Source of the DNA: Chloroflexota bacterium
GTDB lineage: Bacteria > Chloroflexota > Anaerolineae > Aggregatilineales > J027
Direction: 5' to 3'
Assembly: GCA_013112715.1 (NCBI GenBank)
Contig: JABFGB010000007.1
Coordinates: forward strand, 124,001 to 188,000
DNA: 64,000 nucleotides
The translations under genes and the position numbers were made by a program. How positions within the stretch are numbered: position 1 is the stretch's first letter; every line of letters begins with the position of its first letter. Shown one piece after another: positions 42,676-52,598 of this stretch. Below the pieces are notes generated by a model. That model saw only the letters and a list, made by a program, of their open reading frames with translations, made no database searches and was not told the DNA's origin.

Positions 42676-44523
42676 GTGATTGAAACGCGATCAGATATTC
42701 GCAACATTGCTATCATCGCCCATGTTGATCATGGGAAAACCACATTAGTAGACGGAATGCTCAAGCAATCCAAAGTATTCCGCGATTCTGCCAATGTTGG
42801 TGAACGTATCTTGGATTCTAATGCGCTAGAGCGTGAGCGCGGCATTACCATCTTAGCCAAAAACACCGCCGTGACGTGGGGCGGAATCAAAATCAATATT
42901 GTTGATACTCCCGGCCACGCCGATTTTGGTGGCGAAGTGGAGCGCGTCTTAAATATGGTAGACGGCGCCCTGTTGCTCATTGACGCGGTGGAAGGCCCAA
43001 TGCCTCAAACCCGTTTTGTACTCCGCAAAGCCCTTGCCCTCAATCTACGGGTAATTGTGGTCATCAATAAAGTTGACCGGGCCGCCTCCCGTTTGGACGA
43101 AGTGCTTAATGAGACATTTGACCTATTTATCGAACTAGGCGCGACCGATGCCCAAGCCGAATTCCCGGTGGTCTATGCTATTGGCTTGACGGGTAATGCG
43201 GGTTACGCCGCCGAAACACTGACTGGTGATTTGACCCCCCTATTTGAAACCATTATCAAAGAAATTCCCGGCCCGTCGGTTGACCACGATGCACCCGCTA
43301 AAATGCTGGTGACAACGCTGGACTATGACAACTACAAAGGACAAATCGGGGTTGCACGGCTGCTGTCTGGTACAATCCGCAAAGGCATGAGTGTGGCCCG
43401 CATCACCCCACAAGGCGAACGCAGTGTCGGCAAGATTGAATATCTATTTACCCACCACAATCTGGCTCGCCAAGAAGTCGATGAAGTCACCGCTGGCGAT
43501 ATTTTGGCCTTCAGCGGGATTGATGATGTTGGTATCAGCGATACCATCGGCGATATTGGCATGGAAGAAGGTCTGCCACCTATCAGTGTGGAAGAACCCA
43601 CCGTGCGGATGACCTTTGGGGTCAACACCTCCCCCTTTGCGGGGCGCGAAGGTAAAACCGGCTGGGGCACCTCCCGCCGTCTGCGTCAACGGCTATACGA
43701 TGAAACCCGTACTAATGTGGCCCTGCGCGTCGCTGATGGCGATTCGCCAGATCGTTTTATCGTCAGTGGTCGTGGTGAACTGCATCTCGGCATTTTGATT
43801 GAAACTATGCGCCGCGAAGGGTATGAGTTCGATGTCAGCAAACCCGAAGTCATCTATCATGAAGACCCCGATACTGGCGAGGTGTTGGAACCCGTCGAAG
43901 AAGTTCATATTGATGTAACCGACAATTTGGCAGGGACAGTCGTGGAATTGTTAGGTGCGCGGCGAGGTCAAATGATTGACATGACCAGCGAAAATGGCAC
44001 GACCTTTCTCAAATATCTCGTGCCAACCCGTGCCCTGCTTGGTTTCCGATCCCAATTTATGCGTTCGACCAGCGGCATGGGCCAAATGCATAGTATTTTT
44101 TATGGCTACGAACCCGTCTCCGGCCCAGTACCCAGCCGTCAATTTGGCAGCCTCGTCGCGTGGGAAGGGGGTATGGCGACCACCTACGGTCTGCAAAATG
44201 CACAGGAACGTGGCTCCCTATTCATCGGGCCGGGGGTAGATGTCTATGAAGGCATGGTCGTGGGGGAACACATTCGCGCTGAGGATTTGGCGGTGAATGT
44301 CGCCAAGACCAAACACCTGACCAATCATCGCGCCAAGCCCACCGAAAAGGACTTCGGCTTGACCCCGGCTCGCAACATGAGTTTGGACGACTGTATTGAA
44401 TTTCTGGCAGAAGATGAACTGCTAGAAGTGACCCCGCAAAGCCTACGGATTCGCAAACGCATTCTCAACAACGAACTGCGTCTGAAAGACCTCAAGCGCC
44501 GCGAAGCCATCATTACTGGCTGA
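42676..44523 (+). CDS. typA: Translational GTPase TypA/BipA
   Basis: A 615-residue ribosome-binding GTPase involved in 50S assembly and stress adaptation. The G1 motif is [10 protein letters not shown]3 [16 protein letters not shown]4 VINKVDR, and G5 near YAIGLTGN. The family's C-terminal domains follow ([22 protein letters not shown] type: here [30 protein letters not shown]; and the BipA-specific C-terminal [13 protein letters not shown]). The start is GTG with AGGA 8 bases upstream. A strong terminator follows. Confidence 0.96.
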   Translation: MIETRSDIRNIAIIAHVDHGKTTLVDGMLKQSKVFRDSANVGERILDSNALERERGITILAKNTAVTWGGIKINIVDTPGHADFGGEVERVLNMVDGALLLIDAVEGPMPQTRFVLRKALALNLRVIVVINKVDRAASRLDEVLNETFDLFIELGATDAQAEFPVVYAIGLTGNAGYAAETLTGDLTPLFETIIKEIPGPSVDHDAPAKMLVTTLDYDNYKGQIGVARLLSGTIRKGMSVARITPQGERSVGKIEYLFTHHNLARQEVDEVTAGDILAFSGIDDVGISDTIGDIGMEEGLPPISVEEPTVRMTFGVNTSPFAGREGKTGWGTSRRLRQRLYDETRTNVALRVADGDSPDRFIVSGRGELHLGILIETMRREGYEFDVSKPEVIYHEDPDTGEVLEPVEEVHIDVTDNLAGTVVELLGARRGQMIDMTSENGTTFLKYLVPTRALLGFRSQFMRSTSGMGQMHSIFYGYEPVSGPVPSRQFGSLVAWEGGMATTYGLQNAQERGSLFIGPGVDVYEGMVVGEHIRAEDLAVNVAKTKHLTNHRAKPTEKDFGLTPARNMSLDDCIEFLAEDELLEVTPQSLRIRKRILNNELRLKDLKRREAIITG

Positions 44524-44540
44524 TATGCTAACGTGAATCT

Positions 44541-44573
44541 TTGGGAACAGATATTTTCTCTGTTCCCAATTTT
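44541..44573 (+). terminator. Terminator of typA
   Basis: A perfect 11-bp stem, TTGGGAACAGA (44541-44551) with TCTGTTCCCAA (44559-44569), has a 7-base loop and a TTTT end. Confidence 0.85.
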
Positions 44574-44661
44574 CAGTCTGAAGCCAAGAACCACTGTAAA
44601 GGTTACAAGGCTACCTAGATCATAGACAGCCTCGTGCGAGGTGAGGTTGATTTTGGAGCGG

Positions 44662-46893
44662 TTAATCAGCTTCGGCAAGCGCAAAGGCTTGGAGATCACC
44701 CCGATCAAAATTGGTGAGGCGCCCATGACCATTGGTGGCTGTGCCATAGACGCCGAGATGTTGGGCAAATGCGGCATTGCTGCATGTACCCAAGAAATCT
44801 TCGATTGGGATGTCGGCAGTAAAATTACCATCGCCATCGCCGGAATAGAGACCCGCGCTTAAAGCACCGACCCCGCCACTGGCACTCACGGCTGGTAGAG
44901 GGGTTTGACCCCGTACCACCGTCATGCCAAACGTAGCAAAATCATTGGGGTGATGGGCACGGAAGGAAACGGTCAAATCAGCGGGCAGTTCGTAACGCAG
45001 GAAACCACATTCATCAGCAACGGCGGTTGAACCAATATGCACCAGATGTAACTCGGCTTCGCACGGGTTGTTATCAATGTGCAGGTTAAACACGAACCCG
45101 CTGAACGTTTCGCCGCCCGTTACTTCGCTGACGATTTCACTTGACTGCGCGACACGGGTATCAATACCATTCACCAAATCATTGCTGATGGGCACGATAA
45201 AGCTGAATGAGCCGCCATGTGATTGACAGACACCCGCCGCATTAAACACTTCCAAGCGAATTTGATATTGACCCGCCGCTGTAAGGACATCGGGGGGCAG
45301 GGAAGCGGTGTTGAGATAGGCGTGATAGATGTCGCCGACTTCATCCGGCGGCCAATACGTGAGCGTGCCGGGTGGGTCGCTGGGGTCGGGTGGCGGCGGA
45401 TTATCGGGTTTGAAGGTGAACAGATTATCCTTGCCAAACACCGTGAATGGCCCCATCGGAGTTGTCGGCAGGGAAATATGGTGTCCGGTGACCGATGAGG
45501 GGTCGGGAGCGTCTTTGACATAATGACGAACAACGGTTGCGTTCATATGGTGCCATGTGCCGCTACTCCCTTTGCGATAGGCCCAACGATAGTAACGCAG
45601 GCCGTTTTCGGGAATGTTTTGCGAGAATACCAGCCGGAAGCCGAGGGTGGTGGCAAAAGGCGCTCCGGTGATGCCGCCATAATCGGTTAATCCATCCGGA
45701 CGTACCCAGCCAGTCAGGGTTGGGTCGGGGTTGCCAGTGCCCCAAATGAATGTGCCGCCAACCGCCATTGGCATAACCCATGTGCCGATGCCATGCGGGT
45801 CAACGGGGGTAGGTGGAGTGCTGGGAATAGCGGCGGGACTGGTCACATTAATGTTGACTTCCGTGCCACATTCATAATCCCAATAGGTGCTGCATCGCAC
45901 CGACGGTTGGTAGATGTTGACAAAGCCGCTGGTCTGCCATTGCGACGCCTTAAAATACAGGTCGGGTTTGTCGCCAAAACAGGGATAGAGAATGGTGGTT
46001 TCAAACTCACCATTCTCATCTACCCAGACAGACTTGATGCAGTCCACATCGTAATAATAGGGGCTGAGAATATCCAGCCAGCAGATGAGCGGTGAAATAA
46101 TATCAGTGATTTGGCTGAGGCCGATTCGCAAATCATCGGCAGTAGAGGCGCTGTAGACGGCCAACACGCGGCTCTTGGATTCTTGATCGAGCAGTTGGAA
46201 GCGCGACAAGGCTTGATTTTCAAAAGCGACGGCGCGGTTGATGGCACGGGTCATCGCTCTGGGCATCAGTGCGGCGCTAAACGGGGCAGGATCAGGGCCG
46301 GGTGGGTTCGGCGGGAAAATAGGGCCGGGGTCTGGTTCGGGAATTGGGATGGGGCGGCGGATGAGGTCCAAAATGTCATCGCGCAGACGGAAGAGAATAT
46401 CGTCGGGCAGGATAGGCAGGATGTACCACAGCTTGTCCACCTCGCAAATGGTGACCAGCGTGTTCGTGATAGGCAGTTCTACAACTGTCCCGTTTGGCAA
46501 CGTCACGCGCTTAAAGATGCGGCCTCGCACCGTGCAGCTACACAGCAGCCATTTCCACCAATCGGGTTTGAAAATTTCGATGGCGAGGTCGTCTACTTGG
46601 CGGGAGAGGGAAATACGGCGTTCATAGGCTTGTTGGCGACGCAGCGAACGCAGGGACGGGATTTGTTCTTTGTCGGTGGGTGGCCCGACGATGACACGCA
46701 AGGTTTTCCCACGATAGGCGGTATCAAGTTGGAATCTGGCGCGACCTTCTTTGATTGGCGCAGTGTCTAGCAATTCCCCGTTGGCATCAAAGGCATAGGC
46801 AGTGGTTTCGGGGAGCTGTTCATCAGGCCCAGCCCCCTTCAAATCCACCCGGACAACTAAGTCAAATTTTCGGCGATTCGGTTTGTCAGACAC
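44662..46893 (-). CDS. Large cytoplasmic protein of unknown function (743 residues)
   Basis: No family was recognised. The 743-residue protein has no signal peptide or strong transmembrane helix. The N-terminal 100 residues look like a beta-rich carboxypeptidase-like domain (DLVVRVDLKGAGPDEQLPETTAYAFDANGELL). There follow a WWKWLLCSCTVRGRIFKRVTLPNG stretch, a Pro-rich linker near residue 210 (IPIPEPDPGPIFPPNPPG), a long central part with WLDILSPYYYDVDC and DLYFKASQ, a Pro/Gly/Thr-rich region, and a C-terminal beta-rich domain with several conserved-looking cysteines. The start is a GTG at 46893 with AGGAGG 7 bases upstream; in-frame ATGs upstream lack a site. Confidence 0.7.
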   Translation of the reverse strand: MSDKPNRRKFDLVVRVDLKGAGPDEQLPETTAYAFDANGELLDTAPIKEGRARFQLDTAYRGKTLRVIVGPPTDKEQIPSLRSLRRQQAYERRISLSRQVDDLAIEIFKPDWWKWLLCSCTVRGRIFKRVTLPNGTVVELPITNTLVTICEVDKLWYILPILPDDILFRLRDDILDLIRRPIPIPEPDPGPIFPPNPPGPDPAPFSAALMPRAMTRAINRAVAFENQALSRFQLLDQESKSRVLAVYSASTADDLRIGLSQITDIISPLICWLDILSPYYYDVDCIKSVWVDENGEFETTILYPCFGDKPDLYFKASQWQTSGFVNIYQPSVRCSTYWDYECGTEVNINVTSPAAIPSTPPTPVDPHGIGTWVMPMAVGGTFIWGTGNPDPTLTGWVRPDGLTDYGGITGAPFATTLGFRLVFSQNIPENGLRYYRWAYRKGSSGTWHHMNATVVRHYVKDAPDPSSVTGHHISLPTTPMGPFTVFGKDNLFTFKPDNPPPPDPSDPPGTLTYWPPDEVGDIYHAYLNTASLPPDVLTAAGQYQIRLEVFNAAGVCQSHGGSFSFIVPISNDLVNGIDTRVAQSSEIVSEVTGGETFSGFVFNLHIDNNPCEAELHLVHIGSTAVADECGFLRYELPADLTVSFRAHHPNDFATFGMTVVRGQTPLPAVSASGGVGALSAGLYSGDGDGNFTADIPIEDFLGTCSNAAFAQHLGVYGTATNGHGRLTNFDRGDLQAFALAEAD

Positions 46894-47093
46894 GAGTGTC
46901 CCTCCTATAGACTCGTCGGTCATGCTTTCGGAACGACTAGGCCCAGTCTGCAATTAATAATAGGACAAATTTACAAAATTCAGGTGTTTTTAATCTTGGC
47001 GTAGGGGGTGCGTGGGGAAATCGTACTTGCGAAAAGTGCCGAATTAGACTAGGGGACTATTTTAGGTTAGGAAAAGGTTTCGATCTTTGGCGA

Positions 47094-47123
47094 ATAAAAA
47101 TGGGCGGGCACGGCGACCCGCCC
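47094..47123 (-). terminator. Terminator of the xanthine dehydrogenase-type operon
   Basis: GGGCGGG (47102-47108) pairs with CCCGCCC (47117-47123). On the minus strand the hairpin is followed by ATTTTTATT, 26 bases after the last gene's stop. It belongs to a hairpin family also seen at 32014-32043. Confidence 0.75.
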
Positions 47124-47148
47124 CTACGAGGATATGTGCCAATTCCTT

Positions 47149-49953
47149 CTAGCGAACGTCATGCCATGCGGTGTAAACCTCGGTTTGGCCTGCGCGGATG
47201 GCTCGCAGTAGCGCATCTTGGTCAACGGGTAGGCTGAAAATGCGAACCCCCGTCGCGTGATAAATGGCGTTGCAGATGGCAGGGGAGGTGTTGATGGAGC
47301 AGATTTCCCCTACCCCCTTTGCGCCATATGGCCCGGTAGAAACACGATCTTCAATCAGATGAGAGATGATTTCCGGCGCGTGTTTGATACTCGGCATCTT
47401 GTAGCGGGAAAGTAGATTCGTCCAAGGGATGCCATTTTCGACGATATACGATTCGGTCAGGCAGTTGCCCATTGCCATGACGATGCCGCCTTCGACCTGC
47501 CCTTGCAGCATCAGGGGGTTGATGGCCCGCCCAATATCCGTGCCTGCGATAATCTTCAAAACTTTGACCGCGCCTGTCTCCATATCCACCTCGACCAACG
47601 CGGCTTGAGTGGCATAACTAAAAGCAAAGTGCATATCACCACCCGTACCCAGTGGCTGCGTGGCAGGGGCGTGATATTCGTGGCGCACTTTGGAGGATAG
47701 GCCGTTGGCTTTCATCCAGCCGACCAATTGACCCAATTCAACGCTTTTGCCGTTGTGACGCAGCAGGCCCTCTTCATAATAGAGGGTTTCGGGAGGGACA
47801 TCCAAAAATTCGGCAGCAGAACGGGTGAGGGCTTCGCGCAAAAGGGCGGATGTCACCCGTGCGGCGTTGCCACTGACAAAGGTTTGGCGAGAAGCAGTGG
47901 TCGGGCCACCGTTGGGGGTTAAATCGGTGTCGCAGAGCAAGACACGCACCCGGTTGTAGGGCAGTTTAAGTTCTTCGGCGGTACATTGGGCCACGACATG
48001 TGCCAACCCTTGACCCATATCGGCGGAGGCTACCCGCACTTCCACCGAGCCATCTTCAAAGGCTTCAACTTCGGCTTCGGCACGATCTGGCGCACCCCCA
48101 CCGAGGCCCGTGTTTTTATAGGCACAGGCCAACCCCCACGCATAGGCTTTGTGACCGTCACGCCATGCCCAACGAAAATCACCGTCAGAAGTCACCATAT
48201 CGTGCTCAACATGACTGAGAGTTTCCAATAGACCAACGGATTCGCGCAAAACTTGACCTGTCGCGGTGGTTGTGCCGACTTTTTGGGCGTTGATGCGGCG
48301 AAATTCAATTGGGTCAATGCCGATCATTTCTGCCAGCATATCCATATTCGATTCAACGGCAAAAGCGGATTGGGTTACGCCGAAACCACGAAATGCACCA
48401 GATGGCGGGTTGTTGGTATACATGGCGTAACAATCAATTTTGGCGTTGGGTACGACATACGGGCCAGTGGCATGAGTCGTCGCACGGGTCATCACTTTAT
48501 CGGAGAGGGAGGCATACGCGCCGCCGTCGCCATACAATTCCGCTTCAACCGCGACGAGTTTACCGTCTTTGGTTGCACCCGTTTTCATGCGGATGATGGT
48601 GGCATGGCGCTTAGGGTGGACAGCAAGCGATTCTTGGCGGGTATATAACATTTTGACCGGGCGGCCTGTGGCTTGGGCCAGCATCGCCACATGAATTTGA
48701 CCTGTGATGTCCTCCTTGCCACCAAAACCGCCGCCGATCAATGTGCCAATGACGCGCACTTTTTCTTCGGGCAGACCCAATGCCAGCGCAATTTGGTTAC
48801 GGTCTTGATAGGGGATTTGGGAACCGACCAAAATGGTCAATTTTTCATGACCCTCGACCCCCGGCGGAATCCCAATCGAACATTCGGGTTCTAGAAAGGC
48901 GTGTTCAACAGTAGGGGTGCGATATTCCCGCTCGACAATGTAATCGGCCTGTGCGAACCCCTGCTCAATATCACCATGCCGCACTTTGATGTGTTTCAGC
49001 AGATTACCTGTGGGATGATTGGGATGCAGCACCGGGGCTTCGGGCGAATGGGCAAATTTGGGGTCGCCGACAACCAGCAGGGGTTCGTATTCCACCTCAA
49101 TCAACTTCAGGGCTTCGGCGGCAATGTCTTCAGTTTCAGCAGCGACAATCGCTACCGCATCGCCTATATAGCGCACCACATCCCCGCATAGGACGGGCCA
49201 ATCTCGATAGACTAGACCATGTAAATTTTCACCGGGGACATCCGCATGGGTCAACACGGCGACCACACCGGGGAGGGATTTGGCTTTTTCGGTGTTGATA
49301 CTCAAAATGCGGGCATGGGGATAGGCCGCACGCAGCGTACGAGCGAATAACATGCCGTCAAAGCAATAATCATCGGTATATTTCGCTGCACCAGTGACTT
49401 TTTCACGCACGTATTGAGGAGGGACAGAACGGCTAATCGCGTGCATAGGTTCACTGACATCCGGCTCATTGACAGGCAGCGGCCCTTCACCGCGCATTTC
49501 GCTGGCGGCGGATTTGATGGCGGCAATCACACTGGCATAGCCTGTGCAGCGGCAGTAGGTATCCTTCAGGGCCACTTTGATGGCATGGTCGTCGGGGTCG
49601 GGGTTTTCATTCAACAGGGCGGTAGCGGTCATCATCAGGCCGGGGGTGCAAAAACCACACTGAACCGCACCATGCTCGATGAAATTTTGTTGAATGGGGT
49701 GTAGTTCGCCATCATGAGCCAAGCCTTCGACGGTTTGAACCTCGCGCCCCTGTGCTTTGAAAGCAGGGAAGATACATGAATTGACAGGTGTGCCGTTGAC
49801 CAAAACAGTGCAGATGCCGCATTCCGCCTCTTCACAGCCAATCTTCGTACCCGTCAGGCCTAGATCGTAGCGCAGCACTTGGGCCAGCGTGCGCGATTCG
49901 GGAACGTCTAAATGATGGATTTGTCCGTTAACGGTGATGTTTAGTTTGCTCAT
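47149..49953 (-). CDS. Xanthine dehydrogenase-family protein: fused 2Fe-2S and molybdopterin-binding subunits
   Basis: A 934-residue cytoplasmic oxidase/dehydrogenase subunit. Residues 1-150 are the two-cluster ferredoxin domain: Cys40, 45, 48 and 60 for the plant-type cluster and Cys99, 102, 134 and 136 for the second. The rest is the molybdenum domain, with GGGFGGKED, FRGFGV, MGQG and the C-terminal GAKGVGE carrying the expected catalytic glutamate. GAFRGFG replaces the CO-dehydrogenase AYRCSFR loop, so it is not a CO dehydrogenase. In many relatives these are two proteins; here they are fused, with FAD on a separate chain encoded upstream. It probably hydroxylates a purine or N-heterocycle. 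Confidence 0.93.
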   Translation of the reverse strand: MSKLNITVNGQIHHLDVPESRTLAQVLRYDLGLTGTKIGCEEAECGICTVLVNGTPVNSCIFPAFKAQGREVQTVEGLAHDGELHPIQQNFIEHGAVQCGFCTPGLMMTATALLNENPDPDDHAIKVALKDTYCRCTGYASVIAAIKSAASEMRGEGPLPVNEPDVSEPMHAISRSVPPQYVREKVTGAAKYTDDYCFDGMLFARTLRAAYPHARILSINTEKAKSLPGVVAVLTHADVPGENLHGLVYRDWPVLCGDVVRYIGDAVAIVAAETEDIAAEALKLIEVEYEPLLVVGDPKFAHSPEAPVLHPNHPTGNLLKHIKVRHGDIEQGFAQADYIVEREYRTPTVEHAFLEPECSIGIPPGVEGHEKLTILVGSQIPYQDRNQIALALGLPEEKVRVIGTLIGGGFGGKEDITGQIHVAMLAQATGRPVKMLYTRQESLAVHPKRHATIIRMKTGATKDGKLVAVEAELYGDGGAYASLSDKVMTRATTHATGPYVVPNAKIDCYAMYTNNPPSGAFRGFGVTQSAFAVESNMDMLAEMIGIDPIEFRRINAQKVGTTTATGQVLRESVGLLETLSHVEHDMVTSDGDFRWAWRDGHKAYAWGLACAYKNTGLGGGAPDRAEAEVEAFEDGSVEVRVASADMGQGLAHVVAQCTAEELKLPYNRVRVLLCDTDLTPNGGPTTASRQTFVSGNAARVTSALLREALTRSAAEFLDVPPETLYYEEGLLRHNGKSVELGQLVGWMKANGLSSKVRHEYHAPATQPLGTGGDMHFAFSYATQAALVEVDMETGAVKVLKIIAGTDIGRAINPLMLQGQVEGGIVMAMGNCLTESYIVENGIPWTNLLSRYKMPSIKHAPEIISHLIEDRVSTGPYGAKGVGEICSINTSPAICNAIYHATGVRIFSLPVDQDALLRAIRAGQTEVYTAWHDVR

Positions 49954-49959
49954 GTTGGA

Positions 49960-50874
49960 TTACTCCATTCCAATACCTTCGGGGATGGCTTGACCTGTTC
50001 GGGCACGCTGAACGGCAAGTTGCAAGGTGCGGCGCAGCAGGACGGCGATCATTTCTTTACGATAATCCCCCGTCGCACGATATTTGCTGGTGCGGGGTTT
50101 GAGAATTTGCAGCGCGGTTTCAATCGCGTGTTCAATGGTGATGTCAGTGGCGGGTTGCCCGATGAGAACATCTTCGACCTCCGCAGCACGACCCGGCGTC
50201 GGGCCAAGTGGGGTAATCGAAAGACGGGCGACCTCGAAATGGGTTTGGGCAGGATTTAGCCGCACCCATGTGGCACAGCCGAGGATGGGGAGGGCTACCC
50301 CCTGCGGACGCATGATACGCTTAAAAGCTGTCGCCTCGTTATCACCACATAGGGCAAAACGAAAGCCGATAATCACGTCGCGGGTGGAATCAATCAGCGA
50401 TTGGCCCGGCCCCCGAAACATTTCCAAAATTGGGACGACACGGCGCTGACCATTCATGACAATTTCGGCTTCGGCATCAAGCGCGACCAGTGAGGTTGTG
50501 CCATCCCCAGCAGGCAGGGCATGGGCGACATTGCCACCGAGCGTGCCTACATTGCGTACCTGTGGCCCGCCGATCACTCCACAGCTTTCGACAAGGCAGG
50601 TGGCACGGGCAGCTAGAACGGCGGATTTCACAATCTCGCTGTGGGTGATACCTGCGCCTACATAAATCTCATTGTCAGTCGTGGTAAGGCGGGTCAATTC
50701 GGGAATTTGGGTGACATCAATCAGGGCTTCTTGAATGGGATGGTGGCCTTCGCGCAATTCGACAATCAAATCCGTGCCACCCGCAACAACTTTGGCCTTG
50801 CCCTGATATTGGTTCAGTAGGGCGAGGGCTTGATCAATTGAATGAGGGGTATGGTAATGGTTCCACAGTTTCAT
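49960..50874 (-). CDS. FAD-binding subunit of xanthine dehydrogenase-family enzyme (CoxM/XdhB-like)
   Basis: A 304-residue flavoprotein subunit. The FAD-binding motifs are AGGTDLIVELREG and CGVIGGPQVRNVGTLGGNVAHALPAGD. The C-terminal third is the CO-dehydrogenase flavoprotein C-terminal domain (RVARLSITPLGPTPGRAAEVEDVLIG). It takes electrons from the fused Fe-S/Mo subunit encoded 6 bases downstream and passes them to NAD or another acceptor. AGGAGGAC lies about 8 bases before the ATG. It follows the transporter ATPase gene after 104 bases on the same strand. Confidence 0.92.
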   Translation of the reverse strand: MKLWNHYHTPHSIDQALALLNQYQGKAKVVAGGTDLIVELREGHHPIQEALIDVTQIPELTRLTTTDNEIYVGAGITHSEIVKSAVLAARATCLVESCGVIGGPQVRNVGTLGGNVAHALPAGDGTTSLVALDAEAEIVMNGQRRVVPILEMFRGPGQSLIDSTRDVIIGFRFALCGDNEATAFKRIMRPQGVALPILGCATWVRLNPAQTHFEVARLSITPLGPTPGRAAEVEDVLIGQPATDITIEHAIETALQILKPRTSKYRATGDYRKEMIAVLLRRTLQLAVQRARTGQAIPEGIGME

Positions 50875-50978
50875 GAGGATCGTCCTCCTAAAACCGCTGG
50901 TGCTTTTCGGAGGGAGGGCATCCCAACGCCGCCACTATTGGCGACCCGCAGTCGTTTAATACGATGTTGGTAATCTTA

Positions 50979-52529
50979 TTATACAGTCACTTTTGAACCT
51001 GCCATCATCAATCCCAGAGTGCGAACGTCAGCTGCGTCACGTTTGACCTCACCCACAATCGTGCCTTCGTACATGACGACAATGCGATCCGATAGGGCTA
51101 AAATTTCATCCAAGTCTTCTGAAATGAGCAGAATCGCCGTACCCTTGCTGCGTTCTTCTAACAAACGATGGTGAATATACTCGCTCGCGCCAATATCCAC
51201 CCCGCGCGTGGGTTGGGCAGCAATTAAGACACGTGGCTGACGGGATAATTCACGAGCTAATACTAATTTTTGGATATTGCCCCCTGATAGACTTTTGATC
51301 GGAGTTTCGTGGCTCGGCGTCTTGATTTCATAATCTTTGATAGCTGTTTTGCATTGGCGGGTAATGCTGCGGAAATTCATGAATAGGCCACCCCACGCAT
51401 AGGGTTTGCGTCCGTGATTCTGTAAGACAAAATTTTCGGCGACGGTGAAATTTTTGATGACGCCATCGGTCATGCGGGCTTCGGGAATATGCGAGAGACC
51501 GTGTTGATTCATGGCGGCGGGGGAGTGATTGGTTACATTATCGTTATCCAGCCAAATTTTGCCTGCTGTGGTGGGGCGCATCCCCGCGATGACTTGGGCC
51601 AATTCGCGCTGACCATTGCCGGATACACCCGCCACGCCGACAATTTCACCCGCATGGACATTGAGCGAAATATTTTTGAGACCCTCATCCCCTCGATCAC
51701 TGGTGGCGCTGACACCTTCTAAACGCAGCAGAGCCGGGCCGGGTTCGATGGGCGGCAAATCGTAACGCAGGACAACAGGACGGCCTACCATCATTTGGGC
51801 CAATATTTCTTTGGTGGCCGATTCCGCCGGGATGCTGTAGACCCGTTTACCATCACGCAGGACAGTAATACGGTGACTGATGGCAAGGACTTCGTGTAAT
51901 TTGTGCGAAATAAAAATCAGGGCGTGACCATCGGCGGTCATTTGGTTCAAAATGCGGAATAGGTCGTCTACCTCTTGAGGAGTCAGCACTGCGGTAGGTT
52001 CATCCAAAATGAGCAGGGCCGCGCCTCGATAGAGTGCCCGCAAAATTTCGACACGCTGCTGCTCGCCAACCGCCAACTGCCAGATGGGGCTATTGGGATT
52101 GACTTGTAGACCGTAAATCTCAGAAAGCTCCCGGATACGGTTGGATACAACCTCCAGATCGAGTATCAGGCCACGTGAAGATTTCATTCCCAGTGCCACA
52201 TTTTCGGCGACGGTCAGGGAGGGCACAAGCATAAAATGTTGGTGAATCATGCCAATGCCGTGTTGAATAGCATGATTGGGAGAGCGAATGACGACGGATT
52301 GGTCATTTAAGTAGATATGGCCTTCTTCCGGATGGTAGAGGCCATACAAAATTTTCATGAGGGTGCTTTTGCCCGCGCCATTTTCACCCAAGAGGGCGTG
52401 GATTTCACCCGCTTTGACATCAAAATCCACATGGTCAACCGCCAGCACGCCGGGGAATTTTTTGACAATTCCCTGCATACGCATTTGTTCAATGCGGCGG
52501 TGTCCGGTGGGCAATAGGTTCTCTGGCAT
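50979..52529 (-). CDS. BMP-type (nucleoside-like) ABC transporter duplicated ATP-binding protein
   Basis: A 516-residue ATPase made of two nucleotide-binding halves. The first has Walker A GENGAGKSTLMK, signature LAVGEQQRVEILRAL, Walker B LILDEPTAVLTPQE and FISHKLHEV. The second has a changed Walker A (GVSGNGQRELAQ), signature LSGGNIQKLVLAREL and SEDLDEILALSD. This layout matches the NupO/YufO-type ATPases that import nucleosides or purines with a BMP-family binding protein. A hairpin with a T run lies upstream, after the binding protein gene. A GGAG site lies about 10 bases before the ATG. Confidence 0.92.
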   Translation of the reverse strand: MPENLLPTGHRRIEQMRMQGIVKKFPGVLAVDHVDFDVKAGEIHALLGENGAGKSTLMKILYGLYHPEEGHIYLNDQSVVIRSPNHAIQHGIGMIHQHFMLVPSLTVAENVALGMKSSRGLILDLEVVSNRIRELSEIYGLQVNPNSPIWQLAVGEQQRVEILRALYRGAALLILDEPTAVLTPQEVDDLFRILNQMTADGHALIFISHKLHEVLAISHRITVLRDGKRVYSIPAESATKEILAQMMVGRPVVLRYDLPPIEPGPALLRLEGVSATSDRGDEGLKNISLNVHAGEIVGVAGVSGNGQRELAQVIAGMRPTTAGKIWLDNDNVTNHSPAAMNQHGLSHIPEARMTDGVIKNFTVAENFVLQNHGRKPYAWGGLFMNFRSITRQCKTAIKDYEIKTPSHETPIKSLSGGNIQKLVLARELSRQPRVLIAAQPTRGVDIGASEYIHHRLLEERSKGTAILLISEDLDEILALSDRIVVMYEGTIVGEVKRDAADVRTLGLMMAGSKVTV

Positions 52530-52557
52530 TTTTCAACTGCTCCGGGCAAAGTCGGAC

Positions 52558-52588
52558 AAAAAAAAGGGGTGAACGGATTGTCCACCCC
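52558..52588 (-). terminator. Hairpin after the BMP binding-protein gene (intra-operon attenuator)
   Basis: GGGGTG at 52566-52571 pairs with CACCCC at 52583-52588. On the minus strand the stem is followed by eight Ts (52558-52565). It sits between the binding protein and the ATPase genes, so it should reduce downstream expression relative to the binding protein. Confidence 0.75.
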
Positions 52589-52598
52589 AAGTTCGTTT

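Noticed and set aside
46111-46770. 219-residue rightward open frame opposite the 743-residue protein
   Set aside because: No ribosome-binding site; Arg/Gly/Asp-rich shadow. The leftward gene has a strong AGGAGG and long frame.
47149-49953. Aerobic carbon monoxide dehydrogenase
   Set aside because: The molybdenum domain has FRGFG rather than the AYRCSFR loop with the catalytic cysteine of CO dehydrogenases.
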